Assembly (NCBI GenBank): GCA_963556195.1
Contig: OY744536.1
Span: forward strand, 341,001 to 405,000
From: Sepiola atlantica
Taxonomy: Eukaryota > Mollusca > Cephalopoda > Sepiida > Sepiolidae
DNA: 64,000 nucleotides
Reading direction: 5' to 3'
Position 1 is the stretch's first letter. Each line of letters begins with the position of its first letter. The notes under the pieces were generated by a model. The model was not told where the DNA came from. It ran no database searches and saw only the letters and a program-made list of their open reading frames with translations. A program made the translations under genes and the position numbers. Positions 11,280-23,739 of the stretch are shown piece after piece.

Positions 11280-12960
11280 TGTTATACGATAAGCAATATT
11301 TATTTTTGGAAGCAATTGTTAGTAAGACGTAACGGGCTACTGGCTGGAGAGTAGGGCAGCAAAGTATTTGTTCACACAACATTTAAATTTCTGCATGTTA
11401 GTACGGTTAGGTAAAATTGACAGGAATTCGAAAGTGCGGAAATCCGAGGAAAGAATCTATTAGAGTAGGACATTTTCCGGCATCTGGGGACCTTTAGGGA
11501 TTCGATTTTGCTGCTTGTCAGTTGGGTTGGGGGTAGTTACGTTGGGGGATACAAGTGCAGTAAGTACATCGGATCACATTCCGTGGAAGTACTTGTCAAA
11601 CAAGCAGAGTGATAAAACACTGCAGCAATTCGACAAGGGCCTGTGAGAAAGCGTGGGACATATAATGTTATAAATTCTTTGTTGAACCACTTGTCAGAAG
11701 AAGAGGGCCGTGGTTGGTGCTCCAGCCAAGATCCGGCAACAATTCTCTCTGCACGAATAAATGGTTTATATAGGATTCACACAGTTCCAACAATCATAAG
11801 AAATATTTGCAACTACAGATTTTCATGGCAAATAGCAGCCCTCTCGAGAGTCCAACGTTTAAAGTTGTCTACGTGACATTCTAAAACAACATGAAGTCGA
11901 ATAAGTACAGGACGGAACAGCATTAAATATGACCATCAATTGTTTGCCACATTCAACTACACATTGCACCTGATTCTAAGGATTCAGCAATTGCCTTCGA
12001 TATATATGTATTCAGAAAATACGCCTATCTCAACCGCCATTGTATCGGGGAGTACGATTTTGAAGATTTCGAATAATATCGGTCCAAGTATCATGGTATA
12101 ATATGGACTGCCACACCTAGTCAAGACTCCGGACAATGTGAGGAAATGATTCACCAAGGTGCACAAAGGCGATCGGAACTGGAATGGCTGAGGAGGCGAG
12201 CGCAGAAGTAGTCACTTTCTATTGAATGGGGCGACGACTAAGACAAAAGACCATACACAGGATTTCTTGTATAAGTTTATATATTCAGAAGTAGTCAGAG
12301 TAGTTTGAGGCAGTTTTAAGTTTTTTTTGCGATTTGAAGAGGTGAGCAGATCGGAACAGACAAGAGTGAGGCGAGGGACATTGCAGATTGGCGCAGGGCC
12401 GAGATGTGATGAATTTGACCGAACAATAATGAGGATTTTTAATTCAGTTCTTTTCGACAGAGTTCTTGAAAACTAGTTATACAAAGGCAATTTTCCAGAA
12501 GCAACGTCATGCAAGGCATTAGTTATAAAGTTTGGAGAGGACAGGGACCAGCGACGTAAAGCATTTCTTTATTTCTATGGTAGCAATAGGGTCTGGTTCA
12601 CATGCTATAGGTGTGTTAAGGTTTTCCTATAATAGCCAGCACTTAGGAGGGCTTGATGATCAGATCATCCAGTGAAGTTTCCAAGGGAGAAGTGGTTTCG
12701 AAATTCAAAGTGACGTTTTGGGCAAACGACAGAGAAAGCAATTTAGTATTGTCCGTTGCTGTAGGAGCGACTTCCTGGTGTTTGGATACTGGGGGAATTG
12801 TTGATTACCCATTGTTTACCACACGATTATAGATTATAGAGTAAGGAGTTCTTAGTTTATGTGATACTATGTGATTTCTAACCATATCTATATACCTATC
12901 AGCTGTTGGTTTTTGGTTTTTTGATGCTACAAATTTTGCCTATTTTAAGCTGATTCATGG
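11280..12960 (-). pseudogene. Jockey-like LINE, 3' half, heavily decayed
   Basis: On the minus strand, fragments of the C-terminal part of a non-LTR reverse transcriptase protein can be recognised. They include LAGAPTTALFF, LSHRPLSNCCSV and PRCRKMSYSNRFFPRISAL, in the order seen in the better copies at 26.1-26.8 kb and 36.3-43.9 kb. Around 12790-12840 the words ggggaattgttgattaccca match the EN-RT linker at 28460 and 63390. Numerous stops and frame changes are present. Open frames on the plus strand across it are shadows. Confidence 0.6.
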
Positions 12961-15185
12961 CGGTTGAAACGGCGAAATGCTCAGTGCCTAGGCACAATAG
13001 CAATTGCACAGGTCAGAGAGAACCATTGGAGATATACAGCTTGCTATGGAATTTCTGCGTGTATACGAACGGTTCTATGCCTACGATTTTCACTGGTTCT
13101 GTGTTTGACCATCTATCGCGGTCCTCATTTCTGTTGTGAATATATCTAGGCGATATTCGAAATGCCTTGGTCCAAACGGAATTACACAAGCATTATACAC
13201 GCATCAAGTACAGTTTTGAGTTGCTGTTAATGTGACCTTCATCATCCACCTTCTAGCGTTTAAAACTTCAAGAGTGTATAGATTGTATATGATTCAAGAA
13301 AAGGTTTAATAGTACAATCGGGATTCACTCGTCTTGCTAGGGCATGTCGGGACCAGCCACTTTTGTCGGGGCAGACCTCTTCGACGTACCGTCTATCCCA
13401 AATAAGTCCACAGTGAAGTGTTGAAAATTACCTGACCATTTAGGCAACTAGGGCACAGACTTCTCAGATACCATGATCTCACCCTTAAACATCACGGATC
13501 GCCACCGTCGGTCAACATATGATCTCGTCAATGTTTTTTGTTTTTTTGCGGGGTGGGGGGGTCTTACCCTCTGTAAAGGTGCAGACGGCATACTCTACAA
13601 CCGTAGCTAACATTGGAGACGAATGAAATCGCACATTTGATGAAAGTATATTTGGATAGCCAGGCTATCATGGTTGTTTAGAAATGTTGTAACCTTAGTG
13701 AACAGAAGAGAAGTTGGTACTAGTGTAATTGCTCGATTTATGAGTGAATTGAGTAAATTCAGAGAACGTGTCATTACTAACCAGCATAGCGTTATCCCTG
13801 TCAACCAAAGGAAGGGTATATCAGGAATGTTTACGCAGTGTGATGATGTATGTAAGTGAAATCTGGCCAGTGAGGGTTGACTGGCTAGAAATCATATTAA
13901 AATAACACGATGAATCTGTAATATTAGATTTCAAAGCCGATTTAGATCTGATAACTTGAAAGGAAGATTAAATCTGTACAGTATATGGATATTTGTGTAC
14001 GACACAAAACTTGGTTGGTTTGGTTATATTGAAAGGATGGATGAGAGTTCTTCCGTCAGTCAATGTAGAATAGTATAAATAGCAGAGTGAGTTGACACGG
14101 GAAGGCCAACGAAATGGACTCACCAATAGATTCATCTCTTACTAAGTAACTGTCCATCACTCTCACCCTCTCCTATCAAATATTGATTCACGCATTCGCT
14201 AATAGTTTTAATGTCCCTGTGAGCATTTAGAGAAAGGATGACTCTGTCTTCAGTGCTGCTATATGCCATAAGCACGTATGTAAATTAGATAGACAATATT
14301 ACTTCACTTATATATTATTGATAAGAATAATATAGAAATAAAGAAACTTATCAGTTTTTTTAATGCAAAAAAATGTCTTAATAGATATATCACAGTTTAT
14401 AAATTTTTGAATAAAATGAGAGTAGAACAAATAGCGGTTATGGTTTTGAACTAACCGGTCATGGGTACATCTTGTATTATAATAAATTATTTTTTCCTTA
14501 AAATATTTTCGCATACATTTTAATCACACATATAACATGTTCCTTAGATAAGGCATAGGATTATGATTACATAAATCCATTTGAATTGTTCTAATTAGTC
14601 GTAATTAGTAATGAAATCCCGAAGCAATTCTTCCCTTTGTAAATATATGGCCATAACCCTAACTTCTGATCACTGTATGTTGTATGAACCCAGCTCTTAT
14701 TTTATACGGTGTATATAACTTTCGCTTCCACCCACGTCTCTCTCTCTTTCCCTCGATGTAATGACTGTCTAAGGTAACCATATAACTGTGACATATGAGA
14801 AGCAGTAGAGAGAGAAAGAGAGAGAAATGGAGATATAGCAAGCAACACTAGATTAATTTGGAATTTTAGCTTCTTATTTGCTCTATGTAACTGGTTTTGC
14901 AAACTTACATCGAACTCAATCGGTGACCCAACCGGTCCTATTTGTTCCAGTATATTTATATATTCATTCATCCACACACTTACACATATATTAGTTGGGA
15001 TGTCTGGTTAGAGAGCGAAAAAGGCGGTTAAAGAGAGAGGGAGAAATAAGGATATTTATTTTTTCTATTAAACTGGCTTTGGTAACTAACTCCGAGCTCA
15101 ATCGGTGACCCAACCAGTCATATTTGTTCCAGTATATTTATATATTTATTCATCCACACACTTACACATATATTAGTTGGGGTGT
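12938..15185 (-). repeat. 2.2 kb dispersed repeat, copy 1 (probable LINE 5' part and 5' UTR)
   Basis: This segment recurs almost base for base at about 50958-53205. Its first 200 bp (cggttgaaacggcgaaatg) are also related to 63570-63720, inside a minus-strand LINE, so the left part is LINE sequence. The rest is not recognised. Its right part contains a tandem duplication of about 190 bp (14880-15010 and 15070-15185) with the shared words tcaatcggtgacccaacc and tttgttccagtatattta. No intact gene is present. Confidence 0.7.
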
Positions 15186-15434
15186 TGTGGTTTAGTCGCC
15201 AGTTGAGTTATTACCCGTTTGCAAATTGGCTGTTTGGAGTCTCTAACCGCTAGATGACTCTGGTGGAGAGGCAATTTGAATAGGGGTGGATTGAACAGTA
15301 TAAAAACTGTACTCTTTTGATTGAAGAGTTGTTGTTGCTCAGTGAGAAAAGTGAAGTGGAGAGAGAAAGAGGTGCAGTTGGCAGTTGGCAGTTGGTGGAG
15401 AATACATACATTTCATTTTTCAAGAACTTTGCTT

Positions 15435-16200
15435 TTACGGATAGAGCAGACTAATGACCGAACAAGATGCTCCTGTATCTATCTCCATGACAACTTTTTT
15501 GTTTAACAACAGATCTACCTTTACCGGTGGTGTTTGTAGGTTGGAAATATTGTATAAATTTAATTCTTCTTGCCGAACTTCCCTCTCATCCAGATTTAAC
15601 CTTTCCATAGTGAATCCTTTATCAACTGTCTGGTCTTCATCCACTACATTCATTGCATCACTCATTGTAGTTATTTAAAAATAAAAATACCTTGTTGCTG
15701 TCCTGTCTTATGGCATCGTTAACATTCACTATGTTTAAATGTACATTTATCTGCCGTGTGTACGGTACTACCACATCTATAACACTCCCGTTTCAAAGGT
15801 AATTTGTGTATTCTATTTTCATGTTTCCTGCATTGATTTAGAATATTTCCGGGCTGATTCGATTGACGCTGCTATTTCAATAGTTGATTCAACGTTAGAA
15901 CCCTTTTCGCTCAGTAGGAGACTAAGCGGTCCCGTATGTATTCACCAACCCTCTCTTCAAAATTGCAGTGTTCGGACATTTTCCTTAATGCGGCCACATA
16001 GTCACTTATAGACTCTTCCTCCCTTTTGTCCCTAGTGTTGAACAAGAATCTTTCATGAATCACATTAGGTGCTGGTTTAACATGTCTCTGCTCAACTAGT
16101 TCATGAAACGTTTTCTTTTCCGGACGATTATCTGCTAAACCTCTTAACACAGTATAGTGTTTTGCACCAATAACCGATAATAAAATCGCTTTTTCCCCTT
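15435..16200 (-). pseudogene. Gypsy (Ty3-like) LTR retrotransposon gag-protease remnant
   Basis: Minus-strand reading. A gag segment with ERFLFNTRDKREEESISDYV and KMSEHCNF (16150-15911) is followed by a CCHC zinc knuckle CYRCGSTVHTADKC (around 15790-15750) with a stop just after it. A retropepsin-like active site MEIDTGASCSVIS follows near 15470-15435. The order of gag, knuckle and protease is that of Ty3/Gypsy elements. Stops and frame changes separate the parts, and neither reverse transcriptase nor LTRs are seen. At about 16200 it abuts a plus-strand Penelope element. Confidence 0.75.
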
Positions 16201-16229
16201 CACTCTTAATATCATTGGCTATGAAAAAA

Positions 16230-17512
16230 ACTCCACAAACCTAATCTAACCCTATTTTACGTACATAAGCACTCTAACCACCCTAAATCCATCATTAACT
16301 CAATATTACCTTCAATTAGAAATTGTATTTCAAGACTTACAGCTAATAAACTTATCTTCGAACAAAATTCTAGTTTTTATAATAACGCACCCCTTAACTC
16401 GGGATACACTGATAAAATTAAATATGAAAATAATCCCCCTCTCCAGGGGAATAAACCTTTAAATGTTATTACCTACAAAATGGCTACACAAGAACACAGT
16501 GAAAATAAAAATTTAAAAAACTAGAAGAAAGGATAATATTTGGTTTAACCCACCCTATAATTGCAATGTAAAAACTAATATAGCTAAGGAATTTTTCAAA
16601 ATTTTAGATAACTCGTTCAAGCACCCACATAAATACAGCACTATTTTAAATAAGAACTCTATTAACATTTTTTACTCCACAATGCCCAATATAGCACAAA
16701 CCATCATCAAATCTAACAACAAAAAAATTAAATCTGCCCAACAAACAGCACCTACCATACACCCTACTAATAACTGCAACTGCCAAAAGTCTAGAGAATG
16801 CCCATTATACGGTGATTGCATACAAAGTAACGTTATATATTCCTGTACCGTTAAACAATACACCATTACACAAATTAATACCAATATGCAAAATAATGCC
16901 AACATACAATCTCCCCCTTTTCCCCATAACCATCCCCATCAGCAACCCCCTCCACTAAATAACACCCTCCACACTGACAAACAACTACCACTAACTAATA
17001 ATGGATCCGATCTCATTCCCCAAGACACCCTATTTTCCCCAACCAATAACCCTAACTTAAACTTCGACCTGAATCCGAGCATACAAACCGTAAGCATCCC
17101 CAATAATATAAACAACACAAATAATATAACAACAACCCCCCACAAAATTCATACCTATATTAGTGCCAGTGCTTTCCCCATGAAGACTCGAATCTCTAAC
17201 CATATCTACTCTTTTAAACACAATAATAATAGTACCACTAGCACCTCTCTTTCCAACCTAATAAAAAGCTTTAACATCAAAAAGATCCCCTACTCCCTAA
17301 GTTTGTCTCTATTAAAAAAGTCAAACTCATATACTCCTGGTTCTACTTTCTGCCAACTATGTACCTTGGAAACTTATATGATATCTACTGCACACAAGAA
17401 CTTAAATGTCATTAACTCCAAAAATGAACTTATTCTAAATTGCAGACACAAACGAAAATTTAAATACATTAATTTCATAACTCCCTCTGAGACTCCTCGT
17501 CCCAACCAATAA
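16230..17512 (+). pseudogene. Penelope-like element 3' coding part: RT thumb plus GIY-YIG with long insertion
   Basis: In frame from 16261 the protein reads HKHSNHPKSIINSILPSI and later FYNNAPLNSGYTDKIKYE, typical of the region after the Penelope RT palm. A stop at 16522-16524 and a frame change follow. Then NIWFNPPYNCNVKTNIAKEF leads into the open frame 16682-17512. A Cys cluster (C32, C34, C40, C46) and VIYSCTV (51-57, the GIY part) are separated from TYIS (158-161, the YIG part) by about 95 Asn/Pro-rich residues. The rest of the domain (KTRISNHIYSF, CQLCTLETYMI, NSKNELILNCRHKRK) is well preserved. The RT palm is missing or lies beyond the junction with the Gypsy remnant. Confidence 0.8.
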
Positions 17513-19555
17513 CTGCCCCCGTTTTTTAGCATCTGACAAATCTCTAAACTATATCCCAGGGTAAACTTGTAACTTCTATTCTTAACGCCCCTAATCTCAC
17601 CAATTAACCCTCCCAATAAATGTTTCCTCCCCATTACACCTAACAACTATATCTACCCGTTACACATTTAGTAGATTGAACTAACATTACTCCTCCTACT
17701 TCCCACCGATCATTAACATATCTAATATCTAGACATTTATACCTCATCTGCAATATAGCTCCTATTATCCTTTTACTTCAGCTCCACTCCTAACCTCTTA
17801 TATTTATCACATTTTTTCTCCTGTCCGTAAACCCACCCACAAACTCCTTCATGGCCTCTTATTCTCACCCCTTATTATCTCCCACACTTCCACTATACCG
17901 TCCTTATATTGGACTCTTCCTAATTGCAACATATTCCCCTGTAACTTCTTTTTGTTATCCTTTTAACTACGACCTTTGAATTCCCCTCCAATTGGGTCCA
18001 TTTATATCCCCCTGTAATTCTTATCAGATCTCTAACACACTAGCTTCAAAACGCAAGTCTGCTTAATTTTTCTATCCAACCTTGGCCCATAACACTTATA
18101 TTATTCCAACTGTTACTAGCATTTCTGTCCTATCTCCTTAATAGCCTCCATAATCCCCTTTGTGAAATCTTTTTAACTAATTGATTGATTCAAGCTTGTT
18201 ACATAACTACTTATTTTGGCCTATTTTGAACAATCCTAATCCCTCTAACTACTCGCGAGCCATTTTCTATCGGTCTATTCTCCTTTTGCTCACCTTATCT
18301 TACCTTTGACCAATCTCACCCCCATCCCCTCAAATCATATTTTCATACTACTTGGAAACCCCTTGCAAGCTTCCCTTATATATCTAATTTAATTTAAAAT
18401 TGTAATTGTTAATTGTTACCCTGTTACGACTCACTCACCATTTAAACCATAGATTATAACAATGACACTGCACTCAAGTTTTTGATTGAACCAACCCAAT
18501 TCCACCCCTTATTACTTGTAAACAAATTGTTTCAAACAATCTATCCTTATCCCTTACACTGTTCCCCTCTCCTAAATTTCAATTTAACCGAGTAGAACAG
18601 ACTTGATCTTTAATTTCACTAACTCTCTTCCCTTCAATTTATTTCCTCCTCTTGTCTCCTTGGTCATTTAAGGCCCCTCCTAATTATTCATCTAACCCTT
18701 AATTTGGTTCTTTTAATTAACTATTCCCTAGCTCCTTTTAAATTTAATTTTTCATTTTTAATTTTTAATTTTTAATTTTAATCATTCACTCTCTCACATT
18801 CCTCTATTTATTTTACCATGCTTTTAACTAATTCTACTTTAACCCTTTTTAAACCCCCAGTAACTAAAACTGGTATTTACAATTTAATTTGCTCTTAGCT
18901 GCCTGAAATGTTAGAAGCTCAATCATTTGATTTCTATTTTTAGAATCAACAATTTCTATACCCACTTCCCACTTCAGTTTGATCCCACACCCTAAACCTA
19001 CATCCTACCGACCGACCGCCCACACCCTTAACCTACCTGTCACTTTAACTGCATCCCCATACCAACCCTTCCTCCTTTTCCTTTCCCTTCTTTTTTATTT
19101 CCCCCAAATTCACAAAGCGGCTTTTTAAACAATCCCGTACCTCATAACCCCCCCCCCCCAACCCAAATCTTTAACAATTTTGCCTTTTTGTCTCATTCGG
19201 ATTTAAACCTTGAATGAGATGCATTCGTTTTATTTGGCCCTGGAAGTACATAAAAAAATGGCCTGTTTTCCTCTTCTCAACCTCCTTTAAGTGCGTCTGG
19301 ACTTACCTATATTTTGAGCACTTTCTCCAATCTGCTTTCTCGCAAAGAGTTTTTCTTCACTTTCTACAATTCACCGGACTTCTTTTCAACGGAAATTTAC
19401 CACCCGGACAATTTGCATATCTTTTTCACGGAACTTTTCTTTTCATTCAATACGTTTTTTTAACAAAAATTATTTTAATAATTTTTAATAATAATTTTCA
19501 TATTTTTCAAATATTTGAACTTTGGTTTTTTCGAAAGCCAACTTATCCATCTGTA
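17513..19555 (+). mobile_element. 3' non-coding region of the Penelope-like element
   Basis: A strongly C/T-rich strand without coding signal. From about 19200 it resembles the ribozyme-proximal region at 200-640 (caccggactt, ccggacaatttgc, gccaacttatccatctgta). It connects the GIY-YIG coding region to the hammerhead at 19556-19606, which supports assigning this ribozyme family to Penelope-like elements. The open frames within it are not believed. Confidence 0.55.
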
Positions 19556-19610
19556 TTTCTCCTCTGATGATAAGATTTCGATCTTTGAAAAGCCTTGGCT
19601 TAAGGAAAGA
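19556..19610 (+). ncRNA. Hammerhead ribozyme, Penelope-associated
   Basis: CTGATGA is at 19564-19570. Stem II is AAGAT/ATCTT closed by a TTCG tetraloop, and GAAA is at 19587-19590. Stem III is AGC(C)/(G)GCT with a CTTG-like loop. U16.1 is T19601 and H17 is A19602. Stem I pairs TCCT (19560-19563) with AGGA (19603-19606) and extends with one mismatch. Predicted cleavage falls between 19602 and 19603. All conserved core bases are present. It is read on the same strand as, and downstream of, the Penelope protein at 16230-17512. Confidence 0.85.
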
Positions 19611-19709
19611 ATAATAAACACTAGTTTATTACTGAATACACCTTGCATTGAACAATTGAAATTTCAAATAAATTTGGACAATCGTCACATATTTATCACT
19701 ATTTTTTCT

Positions 19710-19751
<42 letters not shown>

Positions 19752-19758
19752 CATATAT

Positions 19759-19830
<72 letters not shown>
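19611..19830 (+). repeat. Ribozyme tail ending in (CT)n(TA)n
   Basis: The tail contains caccttgcattgaacaatt, as in the 638 copy. A CT run (19712-19736) and a long TA tract to about 19827 follow. Confidence 0.75.
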
Positions 19831-19831
<1 letters not shown>

Positions 19832-20240
19832 GTAAATGTTGAATTAAATATATATTAACTTTGATATATACCGAACTCTAACAGATAAAAATCTACCTGA
19901 ACCCTACGAAACGGATAATTCCAGCACCAAACTAATGCACAGACAGGATAAAATGGACGTTACCAATTGCTGTCGGACCACCAGATTCTTGCAAAGATAT
20001 TTGGATTCCTTAACAATTTGAGTATTATTCTTTTTCAAACATTCATTTCCAAAATAACAGCTGTTTTTATTTTTGTTTTGACGTGTTTTTGGATATCATC
20101 CACCCTGACTTTACGCTCTCATCTCAACATAAGACTCTTTACCTTTTGGCCTTTATTTTGTTTTTATTTTGTTTTATTTTATGTAAAATTTTCAAAGTTA
20201 AATGTTGCCGATAATATTTACAATTACATTGTCGGCTTTT
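19830..20240 (+). mobile_element. Second Penelope-type terminal region leading to a ribozyme
   Basis: The T-rich stretch 20000-20240 ends in the hammerhead at 20242-20295 and so repeats the layout of 19200-19606. No coding signal is present. The 109-codon open frame (19967-20296) crosses the ribozyme and is taken to be spurious. Confidence 0.4.
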
Positions 20241-20241
20241 C

Positions 20242-20295
20242 CATATCCTCTGATGAGAAGAGTTCATCTTTGAAAGTCCGTGGATTAAGGATATG
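20242..20295 (+). ncRNA. Hammerhead ribozyme with 8-bp stem I
   Basis: CTGATGA is at 20250-20256 and GAAA at 20272-20275. Stem I pairs CATATCCT (20242-20249) with AGGATATG (20288-20295), eight perfect pairs. Stem II pairs AAGA with TCTT plus a G-T closing pair. Stem III pairs GTC/GAT around a CGTG loop, and the A15.1-U16.1 pair and H17 (A20287) are present. Predicted cleavage falls between 20287 and 20288. Its stem sequences differ from the 19564 copy at both strands of each stem, which suggests compensatory change under selection for the fold. Confidence 0.85.
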
Positions 20296-20364
20296 ATTGC
20301 TCTTAACTTTTGATGTTCTAATATATATTGTATCTTTACAATTTTTTTATTCTCATCTTTCACC

Positions 20365-20502
<138 letters not shown>

Positions 20503-20505
<3 letters not shown>

Positions 20506-20575
20506 GTGTCAGGTTGTATATGAAAAGAAATCAAATAAAGTGCTCGATCATATAAGAGAGCTAATATAATTTATT
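20503..20575 (+). repeat. SINE tail fragment, same family as 47340-47420
   Basis: Shares gtgtgtcagg, gaaaagaaatca and taaagtgctc with the tail of the tRNA-like SINE at 47258-47420. In both places it continues directly into an inverted-repeat arm beginning near the word tacata. Confidence 0.6.
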
Positions 20576-22494
20576 TAGATACTGTATATTACATACTTCA
20601 GCAATGTACCGCGGTTTCATCCAAAAGGGCAGATTTAGACATCTTTAGTAAATCTTCGTGCCCAGTGGAATCATCGGCAAGCTGAAATGATTGTTGGCAC
20701 GCCTGACAGGGAATGGCGTCAACAATGACAGAAAAACGGTGCATCTCTGAGGCCGTCCCCGATAAAAATCCGGTGTGGGATAGTGATTAACTACGGCTCA
20801 AGGAGGGCCTTCATTTTATTCCCTAGGAGGTTTTATTTATTATTTATTTATCTGTTAGCAAGTTTTATTTATTTATTCATTTAATTATCTGTTCTTTTGT
20901 AATGTTATTATTATACCTGAAAAAATACGAAAGGGTTGGCTGCATTTTACCGTTTGGGCCTGTGAAACTAGTGTGCTTTTTGTTGTCGTTTTTGGGAATA
21001 AAGTTATGTATCGGATTAATTGTTCGATATAGAGCTGAAAGAGATGATTCAAATATGTTTTTATCGACTAACGTGTTTGTTTATTTTTTTTGTTTATTGA
21101 ATCGGTGTTTCGTATTTTCTGTTCTTTTCGTAATGTTATTGTTATATCTGGTCTGAAAAAATATGAAAGGAGCGGCTATATAGTTTGCCATTTGGTTTGT
21201 GGAACTAGGGTGCCCTTTTGTTGTTGTTTTTGGGAATAAAATTATGTATCGGGTTAATTGTTCTATATAGTGGTGGGAAGCATGATGCCATAATGTTTTT
21301 ATGGACTTAACGTGTTTGTTTATTTATTGAATTGGTGTTTACGTATTTGCTAGATCTTAATGGGAAGCGATGTTTCGTTGATATGCCACGTTTATAACCA
21401 GTAGTGTTGAAAAACAAAAACAAAAAAACGAAAAAAACAAAAAAAGAACAAAAAATAGTTATAAACGGAATGATGGGTACTATCTGTTATTTCCGTTTGA
21501 GTGGTATAAATTTAGTCTCTTTATTAATGGTGTGTTAATAATATTAATATTATATTTGTGTTTATATTTAGTGTAAATTCATTAAATTCCTTATCTTGTT
21601 ATTTCACTCGTCCATGCGCACCGGCAAATAAACTATACACATCTGCACATGCGTGCATGTACACACATCTTCCCTCACATGTACGGGGGGTTATTAATTT
21701 AATATTTTTTTTATTTTTTGTGTTTTAAATTTAATCTTTTATTTATTTTATTAATTTTATTAATATTATTTCATTTTATTTTATTTTATTTTAATGAATA
21801 TTATTTTATTTTATTTTATTTTATTATTTTATTTTATTTTATTTTATATTTTATATTTATTAATAATCTGCTCCTATACATACACACGCGCACTCGCATA
21901 CATGCTTGTACACACATCTGGACGTATACGTACGCCTGTACATTCATCTTCATTAATACAGGGGTGGGCGGGTGTTTGAGAATCTATTATATGGATTGTA
22001 TGAAGCGGGGGTGGGTGGGTGGGGGGTGGTCGGGGTTTAGGAAACTTAAGGATACATAACTTTATTCCCAAAAACGACAACAAAGAGCACACTAGTTTCA
22101 CAGGCCCAAACGGTAAACTATGCAGCCAACCCTTTCGTATTTTTTCAGGTATAATAATAACATTACAAAAGAACAGATAATTAAATGAATAAATAAATAA
22201 AACTTGCTAACAGATAAATAAATAATAAATAAAACCTCATAGGGAATAAAATGAAGGCTCCTCTTGATCCCTAGTTAATCACTATCCCACACCGGATTTC
22301 TTTCGGGGACGCCCTCAGAGATGCACCGTTTTTTCTGTCATTGTTGACGCCATTCCCTGTCAGGCGTGCCTACAATCATTTCAGCTTGCCGATGATTCCA
22401 CTGGGCACGAAGATTTACTAAAGATGTCTAAATCTGCCCTTTTGGATGAAACCGCGGTACATTGCTGAAGTATGTAATATACAGTATCTAAATG

Positions 22495-22499
<5 letters not shown>
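20565..22499. mobile_element. 1.9 kb inverted-repeat element bracketed by TA tracts
   Basis: The arms 20565-21011 and 22051-22499 are inverted copies of about 450 bp with only scattered differences, for example gtgggatagtgattaacta against its complement. The interior holds a third, direct partial copy (21119-21250; shared gggaataaa.ttatgta) and an A-rich stretch near 21410-21450. No transposase is encoded. The outer ends touch TA tracts on both sides. This layout fits two Penelope-type terminal repeats in inverted orientation or a non-autonomous foldback. Confidence 0.7.
21700..21865 (+). repeat. (ATTTT)n-rich low-complexity tract
   Basis: Runs of ATTTT and TTTA inside the interior of the 1.9 kb inverted-repeat element. 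The open frames across it are artefacts. Confidence 0.9.

Positions 22500-22565
<66 letters not shown>
22499..22565. repeat. (TA)n microsatellite
   Basis: Uninterrupted TA between the right arm of the inverted-repeat element and the Helitron-like CTAG end. Confidence 0.95.
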
Positions 22566-22566
<1 letters not shown>

Positions 22567-23075
22567 TAGCAGAATACCCGTTCCAGGACGGGTATAAGCA
22601 ATAAATATAGCATTAATTTTACATTTTAATGCTCTTTTTTCTCTTTGGAAAGTATGGTAATAATTCGCAGGCACCCCATAATTTTAAAGTTTACAAAATA
22701 TAAATTATGTGCCTGCGTTTCTCACCCTGTTGCCTAAAATTCATATTTCATAATTCATAATAAAAGTTCTATAGTTTAGGATTATGCCAAACACATACAT
22801 ATTATTGACGCTAACGTGCGCCCCTTTTCAAAAAAAAATGTATGACGTAATATGAAACAAAATTTGATGTATAGCAATTCTTTTCTCTATAAACCTTTAG
22901 CATCTAACTTATTTGAAAGAGCTTAAAATACCGATCAATCGATGCTTTAATTGTGAAAGCATCGACTTAAGAATCGCTTACATTCGGCGTATTTAACCAG
23001 GCGGTGGGATCTTCACATGTTTTTCTGAAACTCATGGTATCGTTAGAAGACTAAATTTATGTATCGCTGTAATTG

Positions 23076-23076
<1 letters not shown>
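22566..23076 (-). mobile_element. Non-autonomous Helitron-like element inserted in TA tract
   Basis: On the minus strand the right end is TC (complement of 23075-23076) preceded by A. The left end is a hairpin (ATACCCGT / ACGGGTAT, 22574-22595), then TCTG and CTAG, followed by T. Helitrons are known to begin with TC, end in CTRR after a short hairpin, and insert between A and T without target duplication. All three hold here. The element is 511 bp and has no Rep/helicase. A partly matching hairpin occurs before a TA tract at 57850-57880. Confidence 0.5.
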
Positions 23077-23131
<55 letters not shown>

Positions 23132-23412
23132 ATTACAACAATATATAATTTATATATATATAACGCACTACACACACACATGATAAATAGTAAACTAATA
23201 TACACACGTTTATATACATAAATAAACAAGAAATGTACACGCGTAACATATACTAGCATAATAAATAACTATTAACACACACTAATATACAATATGTGTG
23301 CATATATGTTATACACATATACGCACGTAAAATATACACACATAATAAATAGTAAACTATATATATATACACGTAACACACGTATATATATGTATATATA
23401 TCTCAATTACAA

Positions 23413-23480
<68 letters not shown>
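23077..23480. repeat. Cluster of TA tracts with repeated Helitron-like start words
   Basis: TA tracts at 23077-23127 and 23415-23478. The word tcaattacaac, close to the presumed 5' end of the element at 22566-23076, recurs at 23128 and 23403, each beside TA. The rest is CA/TA-rich. Confidence 0.6.
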
Positions 23481-23739
23481 CAAAATGGTGCCAGAAGACT
23501 AAAGGAACCTATACTAAAATAAAAAGACGAAAACTAAATAGAAAATATATTGAGATTTGTATTATCGAATGATACATCGCTTATCTTTAATTTAATATTA
23601 ATATATATATATATAATAGAGAATCGTAGTTTGCTTGAAGCATTGCTGGGAATAGTAGTAGTATGATTTTAAAAGGCTTTGGGCAATGCAAAGTCACGGG
23701 TAGGATGTAAGCTGGAAGGAACAACAATAATAAATCGAA

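Noticed and set aside
16672..17646. Minus-strand open frames opposite the GIY-YIG region
   Set aside because: They are shadows of the plus-strand Penelope frame, which has recognisable motifs.
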